Shown: positions 1-6,393, counted from the first letter of the stretch. The stretch: DNA of 8,203 bases from an uncultured Dechloromonas sp. (GCA_946477505.1 CAMKYP010000161.1:1-8203); one strand, 5' to 3'. Translations and numbers: made by a program. The notes: generated by a model from the letters alone, not told the origin.

Positions 1-317
1 AATTCCTTGACGCCGAGCGGCCCGAACTTGGAGAGCGACGGAATCAGCATGTGCACCGAACCGAGTTGCAGTGCTTCCAGTTCTTCCTTGTCCTTGTAGA
101 GCTGGCTGTTCGGATAGACCAGCACCTGCACGCGGCCCTTCGTTCGTTCCTCGGCCAGCTTCTTGAACTGTTCGGCGCCACGGCCTTTGGATGTGTCGAC
201 CGAGACGACGTGGCTGAGCTTGATGACGATGGGGTCCGCTGCCAGTGCCGGCCCGACGGCAAGAATGCCGAGGGCCAGGGGCAGTGCAAAACGGAGTGCG
301 GTTGCGAGTTTTTTCAT
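1..317 (-). CDS. dctP: TRAP transporter solute-binding protein DctP, N-terminal part (cut by window edge)
   Basis: Periplasmic substrate-binding subunit of a tripartite ATP-independent periplasmic (TRAP) transporter. It delivers a dicarboxylate to the DctQM membrane subunits, presumably encoded beyond the left edge. The ATG is at 317-315 with an AGGAAGAG ribosome site just upstream. The first 105 residues are present and the reading frame is open to position 1. A Sec signal peptide is clear: Lys2-Lys3, a hydrophobic core, and ALA before Ala27-Asp28. The mature part carries the DctP signature: SHVVSVDTSKGRGAEQFK, then VYPNSQLYKDKEELEALQLG and SLSKFGPLGV. It lies 54 bp downstream of the CoA-transferase gene on the same strand, so it is probably the third gene of that operon. 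The motifs match the C4-dicarboxylate (DctP) branch; a C5 substrate such as mesaconate or itaconate is inferred from the neighbours only. Confidence 0.93.
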   Translation of the reverse strand, partial: MKKLATALRFALPLALGILAVGPALAADPIVIKLSHVVSVDTSKGRGAEQFKKLAEERTKGRVQVLVYPNSQLYKDKEELEALQLGSVHMLIPSLSKFGPLGVKE

Positions 318-371
318 GATGTCTCTTCCTGTTATGGGTGTGGGTACTGCGGGCAGCCCCGGGGGGCGGTC

Positions 372-1550
372 TTACTGGATCGCGCCGGCGGCCCGCAAGG
401 CGGCGCGTTCGGCGGCATCAATGCCGAGCGTGTCGAGAATGCGGTCGGTGTGTTCGCCGAGCGCCGGCACCGGGTCGAGGCGGGGGTCTTCCGGCCAGCT
501 CCCGGGTGGCAGCAGTGTCGGCACCGGCCCGGCTGGCGTGCCTACACTGCGCCAGCGCTGGCGGGCAGCCAGTTGCGGATGCGACCACAATTCGTGCACG
601 CTATTGACGCGGGCATTGGCGATTTGCGCCTGATCCAGCCGTCGGCGTATTTCGTCCGGCGGGAGTTGGCGCAGGATGTCGCGAATCATCGGCTCCAGCG
701 TCGGCCGCGCGGCTTGCCGGCCGGCGTTGTCGGCATAGGCCGGGTCGTTGGCGAGATCGTCGCGCTGCAGGACGAGGCGGCAGAAACTGACCCACTCGCG
801 GTTGTTCTGCAGGCCGAACATGACGCGATTGCCGTCGGACGCCTCGAACGGGCCGTAGGGGAAAATCGTCGCGTGTGCGGCTCCGGCGCGGGGCGGTGGC
901 GGCTGGTCGTCGATGGCGTAGTAGAGCGGGTAGCTCATCCACTCGCCGAGCGATTCGAGCATTGAAATATCGATGTGCCGGCCCTTGCCGGTGCGCCCGC
1001 GTTCGAGCAGCGCCGCCAGGATGTTGCTGTAGGCGTACATGCCGGCCGAGATGTCGGCAATCGACGGCCCGGCCTTGCACATTTCTTCGGGCGTGCCGGT
1101 TACCGAGAGAAAACCCGACTCGCTCTGGATCAGCAGGTCGTACGCCTTGCGGTCACGGTCGGGACCGTCCGAACCGTAGCCGGAAATGTCGCAGACGATG
1201 ATGCCGGGGTTGATCGCCGCCAGCGTCTCGTAACCCAGACCAAGCCGGTCCGCTGCGCCGGGGGCGAGGTTCTGGACCAGCACGTCGGCCCCGGCCACCA
1301 GACGGAACAGCGCATCGGCCAGCCGCGGGTGCTTGACGTCAATCGACAGGCTTTCCTTGGAACGGTTGGTCCACACGAAATGCGAAGCCAGGCCGCGCAC
1401 CCGCTTGTCGTAACCGCGGGCGAAATCACCGCTGCCCGGCCGTTCTACCTTGATGACACGGGCGCCGAGGTCGGCCAGCTGGCGTGTGGCGAACGGGCCG
1501 GCGATGGCGTGTTCGAGCGAAACAACGGTAATACCTTGCAAGGGTTGCAT
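372..1550 (-). CDS. CaiB/BaiF (class III) CoA-transferase, itaconate/mesaconate/citramalate type
   Basis: A 392-residue family III CoA-transferase, full length for the family. It should move CoA from a donor such as succinyl-CoA to a dicarboxylic acid through an aspartyl-CoA anhydride. Family features seen: the N-terminal GITVVSLEHAIAGPFATRQLADLGARVIKVE-type Rossmann region (shown here only by its key parts: VVSLEHAIAGP at 9-19 and VIKVERPG at 32-39), DISGYGSDGP at 121-130, AYD at 136-138, and the probable catalytic Asp166 in SIADISAG, followed by LLERGRTGKG and IDISMLES. The gene starts 12 bp after the hydratase stop, so the two are translationally close and co-transcribed. With the hydratase and the CitE-like lyase it fits either itaconate:succinyl-CoA transferase (Ict) or mesaconyl-CoA C1-C4 transferase (Mct) and its relatives. 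Sequence alone does not choose between these acids. Confidence 0.9.
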   Translation of the reverse strand: MQPLQGITVVSLEHAIAGPFATRQLADLGARVIKVERPGSGDFARGYDKRVRGLASHFVWTNRSKESLSIDVKHPRLADALFRLVAGADVLVQNLAPGAADRLGLGYETLAAINPGIIVCDISGYGSDGPDRDRKAYDLLIQSESGFLSVTGTPEEMCKAGPSIADISAGMYAYSNILAALLERGRTGKGRHIDISMLESLGEWMSYPLYYAIDDQPPPPRAGAAHATIFPYGPFEASDGNRVMFGLQNNREWVSFCRLVLQRDDLANDPAYADNAGRQAARPTLEPMIRDILRQLPPDEIRRRLDQAQIANARVNSVHELWSHPQLAARQRWRSVGTPAGPVPTLLPPGSWPEDPRLDPVPALGEHTDRILDTLGIDAAERAALRAAGAIQ

Positions 1551-1562
1551 CGTCGCTCTACC

Positions 1563-2423
1563 TCAGGCCAGGGTGGCGGTGGCGTCCATGGTCAGCCAAC
1601 CCTCATGGTCGCTGGCCCACAGGCGGATAGTCTTGCCGTCGGCCGAAGGCTGGCCGTTGACGTGGAAGTGGTGCGTATCGAAGGTCGGTCGCACGGCGCG
1701 GAATTCGAAGCCGGTCAGCGCGACGCCAGGCATTTCCCGTTGCAGCAGGTCGAGTAGTAGCGTGGCGATCAGCGGCCCATGCACGATCAGGCCGGGATAG
1801 CCTTCGACTTCGGTGACGTAGCGGCGGTCGTAGTGGATGCGGTGGCCGTTGAAGGTGAGCGCCGAATAGCGGAAAAGCAGCACGTCGTCGGGCACAATTT
1901 CGCGCCGCCAGGCACCGCTTTCGGCCTTGACTGGCGGCACGATCGGCGCATCGGCAGCGGGTGCATCGCGGTAAACAATGTCGTGCTCTTCCCACAGGCG
2001 GGGCTGCCCGGCAACTGCGATGTCGTGGCGCACGGTGACGAAGACCAGTTGGCCGCTGCGCCCTTCCTTGACCTTGATTGAAGCGATGGTCGAGGTCTTT
2101 TGCATGGGGTCGCCGATGCGCAGCGGGGTGCTGAAACCAAAGCGGCCGCCCGCCCACATCCGGCGCGGCAGCGGCACCGGCGGCAGGAAGCCGCCTTTCT
2201 TGGCATGGCCATCCGCGCCCAAGGCCGATTGCGCATGCAACGGCAGGAAATAGAGCCAGTGCCAGAGCGGCGGCAAGGTTTCGCCCATGTTGCCGGATTG
2301 GACGTAAGGCGCTTCCAGCGTCGCCTTCAGGGCGCGCAGCGGAAAGGCGGTGGCGGTGTCAAAAAGCGTTTCCTGGCGGCCCTGCCACTGTTGCAGCAGG
2401 GCGGTATCGATTGTTCCGGACAT
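1563..2423 (-). CDS. FAS1-type MaoC-like hydratase (mesaconyl-C4-CoA / itaconyl-CoA hydratase family)
   Basis: A 286-residue double hot-dog protein of the COG3777/HTD2-like family, which includes mesaconyl-C4-CoA hydratase (Meh) of the 3-hydroxypropionate bicycle and itaconyl-CoA hydratase of Pseudomonas. These make (S)-citramalyl-CoA. The N-terminal hot-dog contains PPLWHWLYFLP (51-61), PLPRRMWAGGR (84-94) and a basic-acidic strand region near 100-150. The C-terminal hot-dog has the hydratase motif LFRYSALTFNGHRIHYD (183-199) and the PGLIVHGPL turn (210-218). The ATG at 2423-2421 follows an AGAGGAG ribosome site at 2438-2432. This is the first gene of the minus-strand operon, divergent from the LysR gene across 111 bp. 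The substrate (mesaconyl- versus itaconyl-CoA) is inferred from the adjoining CoA-transferase and lyase. Confidence 0.85.
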   Translation of the reverse strand: MSGTIDTALLQQWQGRQETLFDTATAFPLRALKATLEAPYVQSGNMGETLPPLWHWLYFLPLHAQSALGADGHAKKGGFLPPVPLPRRMWAGGRFGFSTPLRIGDPMQKTSTIASIKVKEGRSGQLVFVTVRHDIAVAGQPRLWEEHDIVYRDAPAADAPIVPPVKAESGAWRREIVPDDVLLFRYSALTFNGHRIHYDRRYVTEVEGYPGLIVHGPLIATLLLDLLQREMPGVALTGFEFRAVRPTFDTHHFHVNGQPSADGKTIRLWASDHEGWLTMDATATLA

Positions 2424-2534
2424 CTTGTTTGCTCCTCTGGTTCGTCTCGGGAAGCAGATTAGGGGCAGGCCAACGCTTTGTTAATCGGCGATTTTTCGGT
2501 ATATCCTTCGCTGATTGCGAAGGGAGGGGCGAAC
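2424..2534. promoter_or_regulatory. Divergent promoter/operator region between hydratase operon and lysR
   Basis: This 111-bp region serves both directions. For the hydratase on the minus strand, a TTAACA -35 (2484-2479), a 17-bp spacer and a TAATCT -10 (2461-2456) can be read, predicting a start near 2449. For lysR on the plus strand, TTGTTA (2478-2483), a 16-bp spacer and TATATC (2500-2505) are plausible. A perfect inverted repeat TTCGC-N5-GCGAA (2507-2521) contains the LysR-type T-N11-A pattern and is centred near -65 of the predicted hydratase start. A second short palindrome AATC-GGC-GATT (2483-2493) abuts the -35. This is the usual recognition-site plus activation-site layout, with the plus-strand promoter buried inside it, as expected for autorepression. 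Confidence 0.65.
2483..2521 (-). promoter_or_regulatory. 39-bp shared element, copy 1 (probable LysR-family operator)
   Basis: Read on the plus strand this begins AATCGGCGATTTTTCG and ends TGATTGCGAA. It matches positions 4369-4407 at 30 of 39 bases without gaps and contains the perfect repeat TTCGC-N5-GCGAA at its distal end. It ends 59 bp upstream of the hydratase start codon, compared with 57 bp for the second copy and the lyase. The orientation is given relative to the minus-strand target gene. Confidence 0.65.
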
Positions 2535-3422
2535 ATGCATTTCGATACCAGCGACCTGAAAATATTCGTCGCGGCGGCCGAACAAGGTTCGCTGACTGCC
2601 GCCAGTCAGCATTGCCATCTGGCGCTGGCTGCCGTCAGCAAACGCATCGGCAAGCTCGAAGAGCAAACCGGCAGCGTTCTCTTCAGCCGCAGCAAGGCCG
2701 GCGTCGAATTGACCCCGGCCGGGCGTGTCTTCCTGCGTCACGCCCGGAGCTGGCTTTACGACTTCCAGTTGCTCAATGCCGAATTGCAGGAACATGCGCG
2801 CGGCTTTCGCGGCCTGGTGCGCCTGGCTGCCAACACCAATGCCATGCTCGGTTTCCTGCCTGAAACGGTAGGGGCCTACCTGCGTCAGCACCAGCAGGTC
2901 GATATCCGCATCGAGGAAGTGTTGTCGGTCGAAGTGATTCGCCGCGTCGCCGAAGGGCGGGCCGACGTTGGTATCTTCGCGGCCAGCGTCGACGCCGGCC
3001 GGCTCGAATGTTTCCCCTTCCGCGATGACCTGCTGGTTGTCGTCATGGCGCGTGACCACCCCCTGGCCGGGGCGACAGCGCTGCATTTCGAAGCGGTGGT
3101 CGAAGAGGATTTCATCGCCCTCGACCAGCAGGCGGCGATCCAGTCGTTTCTCGACGAAAAAGCGCAGCATCTGGGCAAGAGCATGCACATCCGCGTCGAA
3201 ACCCGCAGTTTCGACGCGGTCTGTCGTTTCGCCCAATGCGGTTTCGGTATCGGCATCGTGCCGCGCTCGTCGGCCGAACGTTTCGGTGATGCCAACTCAC
3301 TCGCCGTCGTGCCGCTGGCCGACGACTGGGCCGAGCGCCGGCTGCAGATCGCAGTCCGTTCGCTCGATGCGCTGCCCAGCTATGCGCGGCAGCTGGTCGA
3401 ACACCTGCGGCGCGCCGATTGA
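2535..3422 (+). CDS. LysR-family transcriptional regulator of the dicarboxylate locus
   Basis: A 295-residue LysR-type regulator. The winged helix-turn-helix occupies about residues 1-62: DLKIFVAAAEQGSLTAAS, then AAVSKRIGKLEEQTGSVLFSR and LTPAGRVFL. A linker helix follows, and the effector domain begins near residue 90 (GLVRLAANTNAMLGFLP), with GRADVGIFA and GFGIGIVPRSSAE typical of the periplasmic-binding-protein fold. I chose the ATG at 2535 because GGAGGGG lies just upstream at 2523-2529 and the family N-terminus starts there. An upstream in-frame ATG at 2478 would place the start inside the promoter. It is divergent from the hydratase and convergent with the lyase, so it probably responds to the substrate or its CoA ester and controls both. 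It is analogous in position and family to the LysR gene of the Pseudomonas itaconate cluster. Confidence 0.93.
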   Translation: MHFDTSDLKIFVAAAEQGSLTAASQHCHLALAAVSKRIGKLEEQTGSVLFSRSKAGVELTPAGRVFLRHARSWLYDFQLLNAELQEHARGFRGLVRLAANTNAMLGFLPETVGAYLRQHQQVDIRIEEVLSVEVIRRVAEGRADVGIFAASVDAGRLECFPFRDDLLVVVMARDHPLAGATALHFEAVVEEDFIALDQQAAIQSFLDEKAQHLGKSMHIRVETRSFDAVCRFAQCGFGIGIVPRSSAERFGDANSLAVVPLADDWAERRLQIAVRSLDALPSYARQLVEHLRRAD

Positions 3423-3474
3423 GGATGGCGGTGAGCCAAGGTTCAGCTGGTCAGGCCGTGTCGGTGGAATATTT

Positions 3475-4311
3475 TCAAGCCGCTCCGGCACGCTGGAGAA
3501 TGCGTTGGGCGCGGGCGACGACGGGGGCGTCGACCATGCTTCCGTCGAGCGTGGTGGCGCTCCCGGCGGCGCTCTCGGTGGCTGCGACGATGCGGGTGGC
3601 CCAGTCGATTTGTGCCGGGCTCGGGGTGTTGGCGCTGCGTACCGGGTCGATTTGCCGGGGATGAATCAGCAACATGCCGGCAAAGCCGAGACGGGCGCCG
3701 CGCCTGGCGTAACGGATCAGGCCGTCGGGATCGTCGAGGGGGGTGTAGACGCCGTCGACAGGTGGGGCGAGGCTGGCGTTGCGTGAGGCTAGGACGAGCT
3801 GGCTGCGGGCGAAGAGAAAGACGTTTTCTTCCGGGTCTTCGCCGGGCGGTGGCGGATAGTCGAGGCCGAGGTCGATGGCGAGATCAAGTTTCCCGAAGAG
3901 TAGTCGGGCGACGTGCGGGCTGCCGGCCAGGGCGTTCAGCGCGGCCAGCCCGGCTGCGCTTTCGATGATGGGCAGCAGCGGCTTGCCGGTGAATTCGCCG
4001 ATGTCGGTGAGCGCCTGCACGTTTTCGGCCTTGGGCAAGACGATGCCGGCGACGGCCGGAGCACGGCAGAGTTCGAGGTTGGTGGCAAACCAGGGAGTGC
4101 CGATGGCGTTGATGCGGACCAGCACGCATCCGGCTGGCTGGGTTGCCAGCCAGTCGGCTAGCATGCGGCGGGCCTTGTCCTTGGCGGCGGTGGCAACGGC
4201 ATCTTCGAGGTCGATGATGATTGCGTCGGCAGCGCTCGCCAAGGCCTTGGCGTAGCGTTCCGGGCGGTCGGCGGGAACGAAGAGCAGGGTTTGCAGCGTG
4301 GCGATGTCCAT
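3475..4311 (-). CDS. CitE/HpcH-family lyase, citramalyl-CoA (or malyl-CoA) lyase type
   Basis: A 278-residue TIM-barrel lyase of the CitE/HpcH/aldolase family, a stand-alone enzyme rather than a citrate-lyase subunit by context. Expected reaction: (S)-citramalyl-CoA to acetyl-CoA and pyruvate. Seen: LFVPADRPERYAKAL (10-24), DAIIIDLEDAV (29-39), VLVRINAIGTPWF with Arg66, VLPKAE (91-96), PIIESAAGL with Glu117, LLFGKLDLAIDLG with Asp143 (the probable Mg2+ ligands), DGVYTPLDD (186-194), LLIHPRQI (214-221) and DGSMVDAPVV near the C-terminus. The ATG at 4311-4309 has AGGAG at 4321-4317; the longer in-frame start at 4377 would read through the promoter and lacks family homology. The gene is convergent with lysR (52 bp between stops) and divergent from the flavoprotein gene. 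Malyl-CoA or a related 3-hydroxyacyl-CoA is an alternative substrate. Confidence 0.9.
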   Translation of the reverse strand: MDIATLQTLLFVPADRPERYAKALASAADAIIIDLEDAVATAAKDKARRMLADWLATQPAGCVLVRINAIGTPWFATNLELCRAPAVAGIVLPKAENVQALTDIGEFTGKPLLPIIESAAGLAALNALAGSPHVARLLFGKLDLAIDLGLDYPPPPGEDPEENVFLFARSQLVLASRNASLAPPVDGVYTPLDDPDGLIRYARRGARLGFAGMLLIHPRQIDPVRSANTPSPAQIDWATRIVAATESAAGSATTLDGSMVDAPVVARAQRILQRAGAA

Positions 4312-4368
4312 GGCGGCTCCTGAATGTGTGTTTGTGGCACACCTTATGCGACCGGGCCTTGGACTCAC

Positions 4369-4407
4369 AATCGGCAAGTTTTCGAGTCATCCTTTCCCGA
4401 TTGCGAA
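4369..4407 (-). promoter_or_regulatory. 39-bp shared element, copy 2 (probable LysR-family operator)
   Basis: Second copy of the element at 2483-2521, same length and orientation. It begins AATCGGCAAGTTTTCG and ends CCGATTGCGAA on the plus strand. It carries the outer inverted repeat AATCGG-N22-CCGATT and a degenerate T-N11-A half-site pair TTTCC-N5-GCGAA centred near 4400, about -66 from the predicted lyase transcription start. The spacing to the lyase start codon is 57 bp. Confidence 0.62.
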
Positions 4408-4472
4408 CCATGAGGCTCGCGCCAAGCGTGGATGTCGAACGATGGCTCGGTTCTCCGAAACAGTGCCATGAC

Positions 4473-4508
4473 ATTCGGAAATGACATCGGAAAGTAATTC
4501 GGTTTCCA
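4473..4508 (+). repeat. Three tandem 12-bp units (TCGG cores at exact 12-bp spacing)
   Basis: Units ATTCGGAAATGA, CATCGGAAAGTA and ATTCGGTTTCCA follow one another, with TCGG at 4475, 4487 and 4499. An inverted TCCGAA lies upstream at 4454-4459. The array lies between the shared operator and the ribosome site of the flavoprotein gene, so it could be an activator or repressor binding array or part of the 5' untranslated region. The third unit is degenerate. Confidence 0.45.
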
Positions 4509-4539
4509 TTGCCGCTCCTTTCAAGCACAGGAGTCTGCA

Positions 4540-6132
4540 ATGCTCAAAACATTTTACGAAGCGCTACGCGATGTCCCTGGCCTTCAGGTTATCGACGAAC
4601 CGGGCGCGCTCGAACCGTATCGGCCGGATACCGGCGCGGCGACACGCTACCCGGCCGGGGCGCTGGTACTGACCGACGTCGCTGCGGTGCCGCGCATTCT
4701 CGAAGCGGCCAATAGCCATCGTGTGCCCTTGTGGCCGATCAGCGGCGGCCGCAATTTCGGCTACGGCACCGCCCAGCCGGTGCATGCCGGCAGCGTGCTG
4801 GTCGATCTGTCGCAGCTCAAGCAGATCGAGATCGACAGCGAAGCGGCCGTGGCGCGTATCCAGCCCGGGGTTACGCAGCACGATCTCGAACAAGCCATTC
4901 GCCGCGCCGGTGCCCGCCTGCTGGTGCCGACCACCGGGGTCGGGCCGAACGGCAACATCCTCGGCAACGCGCTCGACGGCGGCTACGGCCTGACGCCGGT
5001 GGTCGACCACTTCGAGGCGATCTCCGAGCTGCGCGGTTTCTGGGGTAGCGGCCTGCCTTTCCGCCACGTCTATCAGGCGCTCGATTGCAAGGATCTGGCC
5101 GAGCGCTGGCGGATGGGAACCGGTCCCTATTGGGCGGGCTTGTTGCGCCAGGGCAGCTTCGGTATCGCGACGCAGGCGACAGTGCAACTGGCGCGCATGC
5201 CCGAGGATTGCCGCATCCTGGTCTTCGAATGGGCTTCCGACGCGCGCTTCGAGGCCAGCCAGGCGGCGCTGAGCGGCATCGTCGAGGAAATCCCCGGCAT
5301 CGGCGGCATCATCATGATGAACGACAGCCGCATCCTGGCGACCCAGCCGGACGCACCGCTCGCCACGACGCGACGCGGCGCCGAACGGGCCGAATACCTG
5401 GCCGGCGAAGCGCTTCGCCGCAAAATATCGAGCTGGACGGCGCTGGGTACGCTCTACGGCTCGAAAGCCTCGGTACGCGGTGCGGTGCGCGATATTCGCC
5501 GGCGTGTGGACGGCTGCCGTATCTGGAGCTTCAGCACCGGGCAGGTACGCCTGCTGCAGCGGCTTTTCCGGCTGTTGCCCGGTAGCTTCTTTCCCAGCCT
5601 GCGGCGCCATCTCGGTTCGCTGGTCAATGCGCTGGGAACCGTCGAGGGCGTGCCGATCACCGCCTTCCTGAAAATCGCCTACGCCCTCGAATCGTCCAGC
5701 CGCCTGCTCGATACCTCGGCCCATCCGGCACGCGACGGGCAGGGCATCCTCTGGTACGCGCCGCTGCTACCATTTACACCGCAGTCGGTACGGCGCTACC
5801 GGGAGATCATGGGCGAAGTGCTGGCCCGCCACGGCTTCGACCCACTGCTGGCGGTCACTTCCCGCTCGTCGCGCGTGCTGTCGGCGACCATCCCGCTGCT
5901 CTTCGACCCAGCCCAGCCGGATGAGGTGCGGCGGGCCAAGGCCTGCTATCGCGATCTGGTGCAGTCCGGCCTGCGTCAGGGCTGGCCTCCGTATCGTCTG
6001 GGAGTCGACTACATGGATCTGATCGGCCATGAGGAGGGTTCGGAGCAGGCAGAACTGCACCGGCACCTGAAAACCGCGCTCGATCCGAACGGCATCATCG
6101 CGCCGGGGCGCTATTCAGCGTGCCAGGTTTAG
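4540..6132 (+). CDS. FAD-binding oxidoreductase of the VAO/PCMH family (4-alkylphenol oxidase/hydroxylase-like)
   Basis: A 530-residue flavoprotein, the usual size for p-cresol methylhydroxylase (PCMH) and vanillyl-alcohol oxidase (VAO) subunits. The PP-type FAD domain has PISGGRNFGYG (66-76), VLVDLSQL and IQPGVTQHDLEQAI, then LGNALDGGYGLTP and DHF. Against PCMH and VAO as I recall them, Tyr75 aligns with PCMH Tyr95/VAO Tyr108, and Tyr485-Arg486 with PCMH Tyr473-Arg474/VAO Tyr503-Arg504. These residues hold the substrate phenolate. Asp156 falls at PCMH Glu177. The PCMH covalent-flavin Tyr384 position is His395 here, and the VAO His422 position is Ile403. The C-terminal LDPNGIIAPGRY (518 onward) is typical. 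There is no signal peptide. The start ATG follows AGGAG at 4528-4532. It is divergent from the lyase. The chemistry (oxidation or hydroxylation of a para-substituted phenol) is inferred from the residues; the substrate and electron acceptor are unknown and no cytochrome partner gene adjoins it. Confidence 0.88.
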   Translation: MLKTFYEALRDVPGLQVIDEPGALEPYRPDTGAATRYPAGALVLTDVAAVPRILEAANSHRVPLWPISGGRNFGYGTAQPVHAGSVLVDLSQLKQIEIDSEAAVARIQPGVTQHDLEQAIRRAGARLLVPTTGVGPNGNILGNALDGGYGLTPVVDHFEAISELRGFWGSGLPFRHVYQALDCKDLAERWRMGTGPYWAGLLRQGSFGIATQATVQLARMPEDCRILVFEWASDARFEASQAALSGIVEEIPGIGGIIMMNDSRILATQPDAPLATTRRGAERAEYLAGEALRRKISSWTALGTLYGSKASVRGAVRDIRRRVDGCRIWSFSTGQVRLLQRLFRLLPGSFFPSLRRHLGSLVNALGTVEGVPITAFLKIAYALESSSRLLDTSAHPARDGQGILWYAPLLPFTPQSVRRYREIMGEVLARHGFDPLLAVTSRSSRVLSATIPLLFDPAQPDEVRRAKACYRDLVQSGLRQGWPPYRLGVDYMDLIGHEEGSEQAELHRHLKTALDPNGIIAPGRYSACQV

Positions 6133-6350
6133 TGCGACAAGGGCGTCGGCATGTTTGTCTGGTCGGCTTGCACGCTGTCCTGCAGGGGGGCCAGCTGAGC
6201 AGTCGTGGCGTGAGCGGCAAAATGATCGATATCGGCCAGGCAATCGAGTAGGCGATAGCTGATGAGGATGCATCTGCTCATGAGCACTCTTCGCTCGCAC
6301 GCGGCGATATGCTCAGGGTTGCTTTGAACCCGGGCATGTCGCTGCATCAT
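6129..6350 (-). CDS. Doubtful small ORF, unknown function
   Basis: An open frame of 73 codons between the flavoprotein and the DUF3365 gene, on the strand of the latter and 43 bp after its stop. Its stop overlaps the flavoprotein stop on the other strand. An internal ATG at 6281-6279, with a GAAGAG sequence upstream, would give a 50-residue product starting MSRCILISYRLLDCL. Third codon positions are G/C-rich (about 70% in the 50-codon version), which is compatible with coding but not proof in this base composition. No motif or family is recognised. It may be the second gene of a small operon or simply chance. Apart from this ORF, nothing is seen in 6133-6393, and no clear terminator for either flanking gene. 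Confidence 0.25.
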   Translation of the reverse strand: MMQRHARVQSNPEHIAACERRVLMSRCILISYRLLDCLADIDHFAAHATTAQLAPLQDSVQADQTNMPTPLSH

Positions 6351-6393
6351 GACCTTGGCGCGCCAGCGCGGTGCCGGTGCGTGGGACTGGATG

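Larger units (their letters stand above)
4312..4539. promoter_or_regulatory. Divergent control region between the lyase and the flavoprotein gene
   Basis: This 228-bp region has no gene. For the lyase, on the minus strand, TTGTGA (4370-4365), an 18-bp spacer and TAAGGT (4346-4341) form a weak sigma-70-like promoter directly next to the shared 39-bp element at 4369-4407. For the flavoprotein, on the plus strand, no convincing sigma-70 promoter is seen. A sigma-54-like TGGCAC-N5-ATGC sequence at 4335-4349 and a 12-bp tandem repeat at 4473-4508 are present. An AGGAG at 4528-4532 precedes the flavoprotein start. Confidence 0.55.

Noticed and set aside
318..371. GC-rich inverted repeat between the CoA-transferase and dctP as a terminator or processing hairpin
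   Set aside because: Only a short GCCCC/GGGGC pairing and no T-run; it could slow decay or be chance, too weak to list.
51..965. Long plus-strand open frame opposite DctP and the CoA-transferase
   Set aside because: It spans two genes on the other strand, has no recognisable family, and is low in complexity with many Arg, Gly and Ala; it is an antisense shadow typical of GC-rich DNA.
975..1757. Plus-strand open frame opposite the CoA-transferase and hydratase junction
   Set aside because: The minus strand holds well-supported enzymes here and the plus-strand product shows no known motif.
2481..3236. Minus-strand open frame opposite the LysR gene
   Set aside because: The LysR frame has full family homology; the opposite frame has none.
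3423..3474. Terminator between the convergent lysR and lyase genes
   Set aside because: No stem of more than a few base pairs followed by a T-run is visible in the 52 bp.
4312..4377. N-terminal extension of the lyase from an ATG at 4377
   Set aside because: The added 22 residues lack family similarity, would remove the promoter and operator, and the ATG at 4311 has a proper ribosome site.
4564..5724. 386-codon minus-strand open frame opposite the flavoprotein
   Set aside because: Long, but antisense to a gene with clear VAO/PCMH motifs over its length, and without a family of its own.
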